This document shows, one piece after another, positions 17,900-25,784 of a stretch of 64,000 nt of DNA; within the stretch, counting starts at the first letter, position 1, and each line of letters opens with the position of its first letter. Both the position numbers and the translations under genes were made by a program. The DNA comes from Flavobacterium sp. (GTDB lineage: Bacteria; Bacteroidota; Bacteroidia; Flavobacteriales; Flavobacteriaceae), in NCBI RefSeq assembly GCF_027531705.1, contig NZ_JAPZSP010000039.1:1-64000 (forward strand), in the 5' to 3' direction. The notes beneath the pieces were generated by a model. The model did not search any database. It worked only from the letters and a program-made list of their open reading frames with translations, and was not told the origin of the DNA.

Positions 17900-20089
17900 C
17901 TATCTCGTAAACAATAACTCTCTATATTTAGTCAATGTCCAAATTTCGTCATCAACTAACAATTCTAATTTATCGCAATGTTCACGGATAACTTCAAAAT
18001 AAGGTTTTACTTTGTCGCAATACATTTCAGCCATTTTTTGAGCATCTGTTAGAGCATTTGCTTTTTTACGAGCTTCTGTCATTGCTTCAACATTTGAGTT
18101 AATTCCTTCAATGTGAGCAGAAATGTCTTTGATTAAAGAGATTTGTTCTTTGGCAATTTTCTCGAATTCTTTTCCGAAGATTTCTTTCAATCCACGAACA
18201 TTTTCAATCAACGTATTTTGGTAACGAATAGCTGTTGGAATCACGTGATTACGAGCAATATCTCCTAAAACTCTTCCTTCAATTTGAATTTTTTTAGTGT
18301 ACTCTTCCAATTCAATTTCATAACGAGCTTCTACCTCAACGTGATTCATTACGTTTAAATCTTTGAATAAATCCAACGCTTTTTTAGAAACTTTAGCTTT
18401 CAAAGCCGCTGGAGTAGTTTTGTGATTACTTAATCCACGTTTTTTTGCTTCTTTTTCCCAAGCATCACTATAACCATCACCTTCGAAAAGAATGTTTTTG
18501 GTTTCTTTTATGTACTCTCTCAATACATTAAAAATAGCTTCGTCTTTCTTTAAATCTTTAGTTTCAATTAAAGCATCTACTTCTTTTTTGAAATCTTTCA
18601 ATTGTTTTGCAACTATAGAGTTCAAAGTAGTCATAGCATTTGCACAGTTTGCAGAAGAACCTACTGCTCTAAATTCAAATTTATTTCCTGTAAATGCAAA
18701 TGGCGAAGTTCTATTTCTATCGGTATTATCCAACATTACGTCTGGAATTTTACCAACTACGTTTAATTTTAAATCTGTTTTTTCTTCAGGAGATAATTTT
18801 CCTTTTGAAACACCTTCTAATTCAGCTAAAACTTTAGTTAATTGTTCTCCAATGAACACAGAAATGATTGCTGGCGGCGCTTCATTTGCACCTAATCTAT
18901 GGTCATTACTTGCAGTTGCAATAGCGGCACGAAGTAATTCTTCATATTCATTTACCGCTTTGATTGTATTAATAAAAAACGATAAGAATTGTAAATTACT
19001 CATTGGTGTTTTACTTGGAGAAAGCAAGTTTACACCAGTATCAGTAGCCAATGACCAGTTATTATGTTTTCCAGAACCATTTACACCTTTAAAAGGTTTT
19101 TCATGGAAAAGGACCATAAAATCATGACGCTCACCTACTTTAGACATTACATCCATCAATAATGAATTGTGGTCTACAGCTAAATTTGTTTCTTCAAAAA
19201 TTGGAGCCAACTCAAATTGATTTGGAGCCACCTCATTATGACGCGTTTTTACTGGAATTCCTAATAACATGCATTCTTCCTCCAATTCTCTCATGTAATT
19301 TAGAGCACGAGAAGGAATAGAACCAAAATAATGGTCGTCTAATTGTTGTCCTTTTGCAGAAGTATGTCCAAGTAACGTTCTACCAGTCATAATTAAATCT
19401 GGACGAGAATTTGCTAAAGAAGCATCTACCAAGAAATATTCTTGTTCCCAACCTAAAGTTGCTGTTACTTTTTTAACGTTTTTATCAAAATATTTACATA
19501 CATCTGTTGCTGCCTCATCAACAGCATTTAAAGCACGTAAAAGTGGTGTCTTATAATCTAAAGCTTCACCAGTATAAGAAATGAAAACCGTTGGAATACA
19601 TAAAGTTGTACCGAAAATAAATGCTGGAGAAGTTGGATCCCAAGCAGTATATCCACGAGCTTCGAAAGTGTTTCTAATTCCACCATTTGGGAATGAAGAA
19701 GCATCTGGCTCTTGTTGAACTAATTGTCCGCCACCAAATTTTTCAACTGGATCTGAACCATCATAAGAAGTTTCAAAAAAAGCATCGTGTTTTTCGGCAG
19801 TTGTTCCTGTTAAGGGTTGAAACCAGTGTGTATAATGAGTTACACCTTTAGAAAGTGCCCACTCTTTCATACCCATAGCAATATAATCCGCTAATTTTCT
19901 ATCAATTTTAGTTCCATGCTGCACTGCATCTTTAACACCTTTGTAAGCATCTGAAGTTAAATACTGCTTCATAGCTTTATCATTGAACACATTTGAACCA
20001 AAAAGATCTGATTTTCTTCCTGCTTCTTCAAATTTTACTGGCTTTCTGCCTGATGCATCTTTTAATGCTTGAAAACGTAAAGTTGACAT
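17900..20089 (-). CDS. glnN: Glutamine synthetase type III
   Basis: 729 aa, the length of GSIII (GSI is about 450). Makes glutamine from glutamate, ammonia and ATP in the cytoplasm. Visible blocks: MSTLRFQALKDASGRKPVKFEE at the start, THWFQPLTG, EVAPNQFELAPIFEETNLAVDHN, HEKPFKGVNGSGKHNNWS (active-site region), NDHRLGANEAPPAIIS and NRTSPFAFTGNKFEFRAVGSSANCA. Single gene with its own terminator. The upstream region has repeated TACCCTA sites and a -7 element. Confidence 0.97.
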   Translation of the reverse strand: MSTLRFQALKDASGRKPVKFEEAGRKSDLFGSNVFNDKAMKQYLTSDAYKGVKDAVQHGTKIDRKLADYIAMGMKEWALSKGVTHYTHWFQPLTGTTAEKHDAFFETSYDGSDPVEKFGGGQLVQQEPDASSFPNGGIRNTFEARGYTAWDPTSPAFIFGTTLCIPTVFISYTGEALDYKTPLLRALNAVDEAATDVCKYFDKNVKKVTATLGWEQEYFLVDASLANSRPDLIMTGRTLLGHTSAKGQQLDDHYFGSIPSRALNYMRELEEECMLLGIPVKTRHNEVAPNQFELAPIFEETNLAVDHNSLLMDVMSKVGERHDFMVLFHEKPFKGVNGSGKHNNWSLATDTGVNLLSPSKTPMSNLQFLSFFINTIKAVNEYEELLRAAIATASNDHRLGANEAPPAIISVFIGEQLTKVLAELEGVSKGKLSPEEKTDLKLNVVGKIPDVMLDNTDRNRTSPFAFTGNKFEFRAVGSSANCANAMTTLNSIVAKQLKDFKKEVDALIETKDLKKDEAIFNVLREYIKETKNILFEGDGYSDAWEKEAKKRGLSNHKTTPAALKAKVSKKALDLFKDLNVMNHVEVEARYEIELEEYTKKIQIEGRVLGDIARNHVIPTAIRYQNTLIENVRGLKEIFGKEFEKIAKEQISLIKDISAHIEGINSNVEAMTEARKKANALTDAQKMAEMYCDKVKPYFEVIREHCDKLELLVDDEIWTLTKYRELLFTR

Positions 20090-20111
20090 AAAATTAAATT
20101 TTTAAAAGTTA

Positions 20112-20184
20112 TACCCTAATAATTTGATGCAAATATAATAATATTTTGATTCAAAAATAATTGTACCCTATTTTTTTTGGGGTA
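20112..20184 (-). promoter_or_regulatory. glnN upstream region with TACCC half-sites and -7 element
   Basis: Plus-strand TACCCTA occurs at 20112-20118 and 20164-20170, with the inverted GGGGTA at 20179-20184. Between them minus-strand TATATTTG (20130-20137) is a perfect -7 match, 41 nt from the glnN start. The half-sites flank the promoter on both sides, the layout expected of an operator. The regulator is not known. Confidence 0.4.
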
Positions 20185-20186
20185 AA

Positions 20187-20291
20187 ATTAAAAATTATGA
20201 ATTTAAAATTATGAATTATGATTTTTTCATAACTAATTAAATAGTTTATCTTTGTAGAAATTGAAACTATTTAATTTTTAATTCATAATTG
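20187..20291. repeat. AT-rich inverted and tandem repeat between glnN and terC
   Basis: AAAATTATGAATT occurs in two near-tandem copies (about 20195-20217) and its reverse complement AATTCATAATT at 20280-20290. The repeat spans the terC promoter region, where a TATCTTTG -7-like element lies at 20247-20254. Confidence 0.5.
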
Positions 20292-20294
20292 ATT

Positions 20295-21269
20295 ATGATT
20301 GTCTGGATTTTATTCTTCGCATTAGTATTTGTAATTCTTGCATTAGATTTGGGTGTTTTTAATAAAACGCCACATATAATTAGTTCCAAAGAAGCTAGCA
20401 AATGGACTGCAATTTGGGTTTCTATTTCTTTTCTTTTCTCCGGAGTAATTTATTGGCTCTATGGAACAGACTATATAAATAACCCAACTTCTCTATCACA
20501 AACAAATGCAGCTTTAAAATTTATTACAGGCTATTTAATTGAGCTTTCGTTGAGTATTGACAATATATTTGTAATCGCTATAATTTTTGCTTCGTTCAAA
20601 ATTCCACAGAAATACCAACATCGAGTTTTGTTTTGGGGAATTCTTGGAGCTATTGTCTTTAGAGGTTTGATGATTTCATTTGGTGTTATTATCATCAATA
20701 AATTTGCTTGGACTACTTATCTTTTTGGTGCTTTCCTATTATTTACAGCAGTAAAAATGTTATTTTCAAAAGAAGATGATGATTTTGAACCTAAAGATTC
20801 ATTTGTTTATAAAATGATTGGTAAAATAATGCCTATTACATCAGAACATGATAAAGAAAAGTTTTTTATACTAAATCACAAAGGAAAAAAAGCAGCGACA
20901 CCTTTATTTGTAGCATTAATTGTTATAGAAGTAATGGATGTTTTGTTTGCGGTTGATAGTGTGCCTGCGATATTAGCCATTACTTCTGATCCGTTTATAG
21001 TTTTTAGTTCCAATATTTTTGCCATTCTTGGATTACGTTCAATGTATTTCTTTTTGGCAAATATGTTGGAGAAATTCAGCCACCTAGAATATAGTCTTAT
21101 TGCTATTTTGAGTTTTGTTGGAATAAAAATGTTGGCACATGATTATATCGAAATTCCAGAATGGGCTTCACTTGGTTTTATTGCATTGGCATTAATTGCA
21201 GGTGTTTTGTTTTCTATAAATCAAGATAAAAAAGAACACGAGACCAAACCTTCAAGAGACGACGAATAA
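20295..21269 (+). CDS. TerC/Alx-family integral membrane protein
   Basis: 324 aa from the ATG at 20295 (a TTG six nt earlier is less likely). About nine hydrophobic helices with the family signature: FITGYLIELSLSIDNIFVIAIIFASF and LIVIEVMDVLFAVDSVPAILAIT, each with the paired acidic residues (E/D in SLSIDN and VMDVLFAVDS) that make the metal path. TerC proteins are linked to tellurite resistance and, more generally, manganese export or metalation of exoenzymes. Alone in its transcription unit. Confidence 0.92.
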   Translation: MIVWILFFALVFVILALDLGVFNKTPHIISSKEASKWTAIWVSISFLFSGVIYWLYGTDYINNPTSLSQTNAALKFITGYLIELSLSIDNIFVIAIIFASFKIPQKYQHRVLFWGILGAIVFRGLMISFGVIIINKFAWTTYLFGAFLLFTAVKMLFSKEDDDFEPKDSFVYKMIGKIMPITSEHDKEKFFILNHKGKKAATPLFVALIVIEVMDVLFAVDSVPAILAITSDPFIVFSSNIFAILGLRSMYFFLANMLEKFSHLEYSLIAILSFVGIKMLAHDYIEIPEWASLGFIALALIAGVLFSINQDKKEHETKPSRDDE

Positions 21270-21275
21270 AAAAGA

Positions 21276-21299
21276 AAGAGGTTGCTTTCACAACCTCTT
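21276..21299 (-). terminator. Terminator downstream of the minus-strand lipoprotein gene
   Basis: AAGAGGTTG/CAACCTCTT stem with loop CTTTCA; the T-run (TTTCTTTTTT) is on the minus strand. It is preceded on that strand by GTTTGTTTGGTTAGTT, a leader word that recurs ahead of the hairpin at 30218-30250. Confidence 0.75.
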
Positions 21300-21335
21300 A
21301 ACTAACCAAACAAACAAACTATAGACTAACCAAAT

Positions 21336-21854
21336 CTATTTTATTTTCACTATTTTAGATTCATCGATATTATATTTTTTGATGACTTCATCATAGTTGT
21401 CATATTTTATTGTAGATGCTCCTTTTCCAAAATAAGCTGGAATGATTACAATTCTAAAAACTTGATTGCTTCTGTATGCACTCGAAATTCCTGCCAAGTC
21501 AAAACCATCCATATATATTTCGGCATCATACATTGTAAAATTAAAATCATATCTAAAATCTAATGTCCCGTCATTGAAATAATAGGTTTGTGGAAGCAAT
21601 TTCCATACATCTGTATTTCCATTTATTACATTATCCAAACGATAGACCAAAACCATATCAGAAGAATAGATTGAATGAGGAAAAGTAACTAATGTACTAT
21701 AGTCATTACTAGCAGAGAAAGATCTTGTTGTTTCAAAAACCTCGCTTATAGTGTCATAATCAATATTATCTTCTACTACTCTATCTTCATTGACTGTGCA
21801 ACTTTGTAGTCCTATCATCCCGATAAAGGCTAACAACAATGTAATTTTTCTCAT
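21336..21854 (-). CDS. Lipoprotein of unknown function
   Basis: 172 aa. Lipoprotein signal MRKITLLLAFIGMIGLQSC (lipidation at C19). The mature part is acidic, with TTRSFSASNDYSTLVTFPHSI and YYFNDGTLDFRYDFNFTMYDAEIYMDGFDL; the protein ends KIVKIK. Similar small lipoproteins occur across flavobacteria; no domain function is known to me. Predicted to sit in the outer membrane, facing the periplasm. Confidence 0.8.
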   Translation of the reverse strand: MRKITLLLAFIGMIGLQSCTVNEDRVVEDNIDYDTISEVFETTRSFSASNDYSTLVTFPHSIYSSDMVLVYRLDNVINGNTDVWKLLPQTYYFNDGTLDFRYDFNFTMYDAEIYMDGFDLAGISSAYRSNQVFRIVIIPAYFGKGASTIKYDNYDEVIKKYNIDESKIVKIK

Positions 21855-21931
21855 GGTTTTTGTTTTTTGTGATTAATGATATAATGTACATTTCAATTGT
21901 TGTGCCAAAGTTTCGTTTTAACAAAATTTTG

Positions 21932-21939
21932 TACTTTTG
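21932..21939 (+). promoter_or_regulatory. -7 element abutting the DUF1543 start codon
   Basis: TACTTTTG matches TAnnTTTG exactly and ends only 4 nt before the ATG at 21944, so transcription would begin at or next to the start codon. The -33 element is weak (TTTCG at 21911). Confidence 0.45.
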
Positions 21940-21943
21940 AAAA

Positions 21944-22507
21944 ATGGAAAATCAACACAAACTCTACATGATAATGCTTGGTTGTCGCCCTGAAGGTAGA
22001 TATACTGAGCAACACGACATATTTTTTGGCATCGGAAAATCGTTGAAAGAATTAATTCCGAGTATGAAAGCTTTTTGGCCAGAGGCAAAAGGAAAAATTC
22101 ATATTGATGCTTGGCGAGAAGTCACTATGGTTGATAATTTCAAAATAGAAGTTGTTGCTAGTAATAATTCAATTGTGACTGATTCGCAGTTATTTTTTAT
22201 CAATCTTGGTGGTTATAAAGAAAACGAGTTTGAAGAATATCATTATAAGGTTTTAGCAATTGGTAATTCAATGGCTGAAGCTTCTAAAAAAGCAAAATCT
22301 AATGCATTTTTCAAGCATTTTACTTTCAAAGGTGCCACTTCGCATATTGATGATAAATACGGAATTGATGTAGATGATATTTTTAATGTAAAAGAAATTC
22401 TTTCGCCTACCTTTACAAAACAATTTGAATTAAAAATCACACCAACTGTAGATTCTGAAGAGGACCAACTTCATATTGGCTATCTCAAATTGTATAAAAT
22501 TGTATAA
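21944..22507 (+). CDS. DUF1543 protein
   Basis: 187 aa. Two related halves typical of the family: KLYMIMLGCRPEGRYTEQHDIFFGIGKSLKELIP with HIDAWREVT, and a second half LFFINLGGYKENEFEEYHYKVLAIGNSMAEASKKAKS with HIDDKYGIDVDDIFNVKEIL. Function unknown; cytoplasmic. The last codons and stop lie inside a 10-bp triplicated repeat (22491-22520). First gene of a likely operon with the 46-aa gene and ychJ. Confidence 0.88.
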   Translation: MENQHKLYMIMLGCRPEGRYTEQHDIFFGIGKSLKELIPSMKAFWPEAKGKIHIDAWREVTMVDNFKIEVVASNNSIVTDSQLFFINLGGYKENEFEEYHYKVLAIGNSMAEASKKAKSNAFFKHFTFKGATSHIDDKYGIDVDDIFNVKEILSPTFTKQFELKITPTVDSEEDQLHIGYLKLYKIV

Positions 22508-22520
22508 AATTGTATAAAAT
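22491..22520 (+). repeat. 10-bp unit in three perfect tandem copies
   Basis: TGTATAAAAT repeated three times with no mismatch. It contains the DUF1543 stop codon (in the second copy) and the A and T of the next gene's ATG (end of the third copy). Reduction to one copy would join the two reading frames. Confidence 0.95.
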
Positions 22521-22659
22521 GGGAAGAAACAACGAACGAAATATAAAAACGCACAACGATAAACTTCACAAAGAACAAGACAAAGCTAAAGCTAAGAAAG
22601 TTGCTCGCGAAGAAAAACTAAAAGCAATGGTTAGAAAATTTAATGAAACAAAAGAATAA
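22519..22659 (+). CDS. 46-aa basic, coiled-coil-like protein
   Basis: ATG at 22519, stop at 22657-22659. The sequence begins MGRNNERNIKTHNDKLHKE and continues with KAKAKKVAREEKLKAMVRKF; 46 residues, very rich in Lys, Arg and Glu, and predicted helical throughout. Its stop overlaps the ychJ start by one base (TAATG) and its start lies 11 nt after the DUF1543 stop, so all three genes are tightly coupled. I recall similar short proteins at this place in flavobacteria, but no function. A nucleic-acid or ribosome association is possible from its charge only. Confidence 0.72.
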   Translation: MGRNNERNIKTHNDKLHKEQDKAKAKKVAREEKLKAMVRKFNETKE

Positions 22660-23033
22660 TGACTACTTGTTATTGTGGAAGTAATTCGTCATTTGAAAAC
22701 TGTTGTAAACCTTATATAAAAGGTTACGCAAAAGCACCAACAGCCGAAGCATTAATGCGTTCAAGATATTCGGCTTATGCAACTCAAAATGCAGACTATC
22801 TGGTTGCAACAACTCACATTTCTACAAGAAAATTCCATAAAAAGTCTGATATTTTAGATTGGAGTAAAAGCAACCAATGGATAAAATTAGAAGTGCTATC
22901 AACAACTGAAACTACAGTAACTTTTAAAGCTTATTTTTTAGACTATCAATTGAAAGCGCAAACTCATCATGAACATTCAAACTTCATTTTTGAAAATGGA
23001 AGTTGGTTTTATGTTGACGGTAATCATAATTAA
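22659..23033 (+). CDS. YchJ-like SEC-C motif protein
   Basis: 124 aa. The N-terminal zinc-binding SEC-C motif CYCGSNSSFENCCKPY is followed by the YchJ core (APTAEALMRSRYSAYATQNADYLVATTH...FHKKSDILDW...WIKLEVL...VTFKAYF...HEHSNFIFENGSWFYVDG). Shorter than E. coli YchJ (about 150) because the second, C-terminal SEC-C is absent. Function unknown; cytoplasmic. Translationally coupled to the 46-aa gene by a TAATG overlap. Confidence 0.9.
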   Translation: MTTCYCGSNSSFENCCKPYIKGYAKAPTAEALMRSRYSAYATQNADYLVATTHISTRKFHKKSDILDWSKSNQWIKLEVLSTTETTVTFKAYFLDYQLKAQTHHEHSNFIFENGSWFYVDGNHN

Positions 23034-23144
23034 CACCACTATTATATACCACTTTTTTTCTATTAATCCAATGATTTTTGTAGCAAATTCTTCCTGTTTT
23101 TAATTCTAATTTTACCTAATAATAAAAAGTTTAAAAAGACGATT

Positions 23145-23588
23145 ATGAGCAAAAATGAAGTTGTTAGCAAAATTATAGAAGAACAAAAAACAGTAATAGC
23201 CAATTTAGAAAATTCGGTTTCAAGATATAGAACTGCATCCGATATTGATGAACATGATAGTATTGATCCTGAAGATTTTTCGCACCAAGAAGAAGCTAAA
23301 GATATGCAATTGCGCTATGAGCAAATGGCAATTCAAGCAAAAACCAATTTGGATATTTTAGAATCGTACAAAAATAAAAATTGCACAACAATAGAAGCTG
23401 GTGCATTAGTTGAAACCGAAGATTTATATCTTTTTCTCGGAATTTCAATTCCACAATTCACATTAAACGGTAAAAATGTAATTACCATTTCTGAACAAGC
23501 TCCAATCTATACTTTACTAAAAGATAAAGCAGTTGGTGATAAACTTACAATTGGAAAAATTGAAAATACGGTTTTATCGATTTCTTAA
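23145..23588 (+). CDS. GreA/GreB-like C-terminal-domain protein
   Basis: 147 aa. N-terminal half is helical (IIEEQKTVIANLENSVSRYRTASDI...AKDMQLRYEQMAIQAKTNLDILESY), and the C-terminal half (GALVETEDLYLFLGI...ISEQAPIYTLLKDKAVGDKLTIGKIENTVLSI) resembles the FKBP-like domain of Gre transcript-cleavage factors, where the phrase 'L..K.VGD' is conserved. The acidic loop of true GreA is not visible. Possible RNA-polymerase secondary-channel binder; this is inference. Its 3' end overlaps the convergent GyrI-like gene by 15 nt. Confidence 0.6.
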   Translation: MSKNEVVSKIIEEQKTVIANLENSVSRYRTASDIDEHDSIDPEDFSHQEEAKDMQLRYEQMAIQAKTNLDILESYKNKNCTTIEAGALVETEDLYLFLGISIPQFTLNGKNVITISEQAPIYTLLKDKAVGDKLTIGKIENTVLSIS

Positions 23589-24053
23589 TTTAACTGGAAT
23601 CCAAATCTCTTCTTCAGAATTTGGGTCGTTATTTTTATATTTTTCTTCCAAAATTTCAAATTGCGGACGGTTGTCTAATTTATATTCGGAACTGGGCAAC
23701 CATTCAGTATATATGAAATTGAAAAATGATGCAGCATTGCTTTGGTCGCCTTTATAATTGAAAACGGCATACAAACCTTCATTGATTTCAAAAGTTTCCA
23801 TTCCATCTGGAATAAAATCAAATGATGAAACATCAACAGCTGCCCATTTTGTAAAAGTTGTATTGGGTTGAAAATCGAAATTCTCAGGATTGATTTGGAT
23901 ATTATATAACTCAGAACCGATTATATTTTGAATATCTTTTCGTTGTGGCATAAAACTGCTCCACAATTTAAATGCACGATAATCAGCGTAAGTAAACGAA
24001 AGGTTTTTGCCTATGAACTTAGTCGTTGGAAAGGTTTTTAGGGCTGGATTCAT
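23574..24053 (-). CDS. GyrI-like effector-binding-domain protein
   Basis: 159 aa, a stand-alone GyrI-like/AraC effector-binding domain: FIGKNLSFTYADYRAFKLWSSFMPQRKDI, NTTFTKWAAVDVSSFDFIPDGMETFEINEGLYAVFNYKGDQS, YTEWLPSSEYKLDNRPQFEILEEKY and the closing EEEIWIPVKL. Such domains bind small hydrophobic cations or hydrolyse them. No DNA-binding part is present. Converges with the Gre-like gene. Confidence 0.88.
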   Translation of the reverse strand: MNPALKTFPTTKFIGKNLSFTYADYRAFKLWSSFMPQRKDIQNIIGSELYNIQINPENFDFQPNTTFTKWAAVDVSSFDFIPDGMETFEINEGLYAVFNYKGDQSNAASFFNFIYTEWLPSSEYKLDNRPQFEILEEKYKNNDPNSEEEIWIPVKLRNR

Positions 24054-24065
24054 TTTTCAAAAATA

Positions 24066-24095
24066 AAAAAACCTTCCATTTCTGAAAGGTTTTTT
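24066..24095 (-). terminator. Terminator, identical hairpin copy 1
   Basis: Arms AAAAAACCTT and AAGGTTTTTT around CCATTTCTGA. A 28-nt block including the loop is identical to that at 25013-25040. It follows the esterase gene stop (24106) on the minus strand. Confidence 0.8.
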
Positions 24096-24105
24096 AAAAT
24101 TTTAT

Positions 24106-24963
24106 TTACATCGAGCCATTACTCTTTAAAACTTTGCTAAAAAACAAAATGTGGTAAGGCAGTGCATTGTCCCAATATTCCCAAGTATGTGCACCAGGTC
24201 TTTCGGTGTATTCATGCTGAATTTTGTTATAAACCAATCTACGATGTAATTCACGGTTGTTTTCTATTAAAAAATCATCTACACCACAATCAATGTATAA
24301 AGGCAATTTATTTTCTTTTATTGTGTCAATTTTATCCATAACAGCATATCTTTTATAAGCAGCAGGCGACAAAACTTCGTCTCCTAAAATTGGTCCGAAA
24401 AGCGTTTTAGTACGCTCAATACCCTCTGGTGTTAGCATGTAATTTAAATCAACAGCACCACTCATGCTTCCAGCAGCACAAAAAAGTTCCGGATGCTTAC
24501 TTGACAAATACAAAGCACCATGTCCGCCCATAGAAAGTCCTGTTATTACACGACCATTTTTGTTTGCAATAGTTCGATAAGTTCCATCAATTTTTTGAAT
24601 AACTTCTTGTGTTATATAGGTTTCAAATTGACTTTCTTTATTCACTGGACTATCAATATAAAAACTAAAGGTTTCGCCTTCTGGCATTACGATAATAATA
24701 TTGTATTGGTCGGCTAAATCTTTCACCACATTTTTATTGGGTGTTTTTTTTAGCCAATCATTAAAATGTCCGTAAGCTCCGTGTAACAAATAAAGTACTG
24801 GAAAATTTGATTTGCTTTTTGCATAAGAATTAGGTGTGACAACCGCTGCATAATAGTTTTTATTCATTGCCTTACTTGCAATTTGTAGAGTATCAACTTT
24901 GGCAGCAAACATAAAGTTGGTAAGTAGTAAAAAGAAAACAACCGTTAAGAAATATTTTTTCAT
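24106..24963 (-). CDS. Secreted esterase of the antigen-85/esterase D type
   Basis: 285 aa. Signal peptide (MKKYFLTVVFFLLLTNFMFA), then an alpha/beta hydrolase of the putative esterase family: oxyanion region YLLHGAYGHFNDWL, nucleophile elbow GLSMGGHGAL (Ser within GLSMG), acid in YIDCGVDDF and catalytic His in PGAHTWEYWDNALPYH. Relatives are acyl or feruloyl/acetyl-xylan esterases and S-formylglutathione hydrolases; the signal peptide favours a polysaccharide-decorating esterase, but this is not proven. Confidence 0.88.
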   Translation of the reverse strand: MKKYFLTVVFFLLLTNFMFAAKVDTLQIASKAMNKNYYAAVVTPNSYAKSKSNFPVLYLLHGAYGHFNDWLKKTPNKNVVKDLADQYNIIIVMPEGETFSFYIDSPVNKESQFETYITQEVIQKIDGTYRTIANKNGRVITGLSMGGHGALYLSSKHPELFCAAGSMSGAVDLNYMLTPEGIERTKTLFGPILGDEVLSPAAYKRYAVMDKIDTIKENKLPLYIDCGVDDFLIENNRELHRRLVYNKIQHEYTERPGAHTWEYWDNALPYHILFFSKVLKSNGSM

Positions 24964-25012
24964 AAAAATGGGATATTTGTTCCTCGTAAAGATACTAGTT
25001 TTTTGACAAAAG

Positions 25013-25040
25013 AAAAACCTTCCATTTCTGAAAGGTTTTT
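25013..25040 (-). terminator. Terminator, identical hairpin copy 2
   Basis: Same 28-nt hairpin as at 24067-24094, here 49 nt after the RAYT stop on the minus strand; arms AAAAACCTT/AAGGTTTTT. Confidence 0.75.
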
Positions 25041-25089
25041 ATATTATTAGTTTAATTTTAAATGTTTATAATTGTTGGAATCTTAATCA

Positions 25090-25665
25090 TTAGTAAAATT
25101 TATCGCTTTTCCAATTCAATGGATTATCAAAAATATAATTTTGAATATTATTAAATGATTTTGAATTGCGAATTATATGATCGTGGAATCTGGATTGCCA
25201 GCCGAAATCGGAATGGATTTGGCGTGACATTTTGGTTACAATCGATTTATAAGAACCAACAATTGATGAAATTGTGTTTTTACCCTGATTTTGAAAACGT
25301 GACGAACCAATTGTTGTATTGGATTTGATTGTAGAGACAAGGCATTGCCTTGTCTCTACAGATTCGGTTGACGATAATATTGGGTTGTCAATTTTATTAA
25401 TAATTAATATCCCATGAACATGATTAGGCATTACAACAAAATTTCCCAATTCAATAAACGAAAAATGATTGGGTATTTCCATCCAATATTGTTCTGCCAA
25501 TTTCCCTATTTCTGATAATTGCATAATTCCGTTTTGAATATTACCAAAAAAATGTTCACGATTTTGGGTGCAAATAGTAATGAAATAGGCACCGTTATTA
25601 GAATAATCCCAGGTTTGAAGACGCGTCGAAGAAATGCGGTATTTGTTTTTAAATTTATTTTGCAT
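25090..25665 (-). CDS. REP-associated tyrosine transposase (RAYT), Y1/HUH type
   Basis: 191 aa, close to the usual RAYT length. N-terminal ISSTRLQTWDYSNNGAYFITICTQNREHFFG, the HUH metal motif in VVMPNHVHGILII, then ISSIVGSYKSIVTKMSR and WQSRFHDHIIRN...NYIFDNPLNW, all standard for the family. RAYTs nick and move REP palindromes rather than themselves and are usually single-copy. Palindromes of one family lie 71 nt upstream of its start (25736-25760) and inside its reading frame (25330-25360, giving VETRQCLVST in the variable linker). Copy 1 before clpB shows that the element has spread. Confidence 0.9.
   Translation of the reverse strand: MQNKFKNKYRISSTRLQTWDYSNNGAYFITICTQNREHFFGNIQNGIMQLSEIGKLAEQYWMEIPNHFSFIELGNFVVMPNHVHGILIINKIDNPILSSTESVETRQCLVSTIKSNTTIGSSRFQNQGKNTISSIVGSYKSIVTKMSRQIHSDFGWQSRFHDHIIRNSKSFNNIQNYIFDNPLNWKSDKFY
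25330..25360. repeat. REP-like palindrome, copy 2 (inside the RAYT gene)
   Basis: Longest copy: arms TGTAGAGACAAGGCA and TGCCTTGTCTCTACA around a central T (31 nt). It is in frame within the transposase gene. Relative to copies 1 and 3 its central base is complementary, so it lies in the opposite orientation. Confidence 0.93.
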
Positions 25666-25735
25666 GGCGTTGAATATTATATCGTTATGCGAAATAATGA
25701 ATAAATTTTTATAAATGAAAATTTATTTATAAAAA

Positions 25736-25760
25736 AGAGACAAGGCAATGCCTTGTCTCT
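25736..25760. repeat. REP-like palindrome, copy 3 (between RAYT and icmF)
   Basis: Arms AGAGACAAGGCA and TGCCTTGTCTCT around a central A, 24 nt after the icmF stop codon on the minus strand and upstream of the RAYT start. It could act as the icmF terminator hairpin. Confidence 0.93.
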
Positions 25761-25784
25761 ACAAATATGAAAATTATAATAATA

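Noticed and set aside
18492..19127. 211-codon plus-strand frame inside glnN
   Set aside because: Antisense shadow of glutamine synthetase III; low-complexity Ser/Ala-rich translation with no family.
25090..25760. Complete IS200/IS605 element
   Set aside because: The protein has RAYT features and the palindromes are scattered singly; no left and right element ends that bracket the gene.
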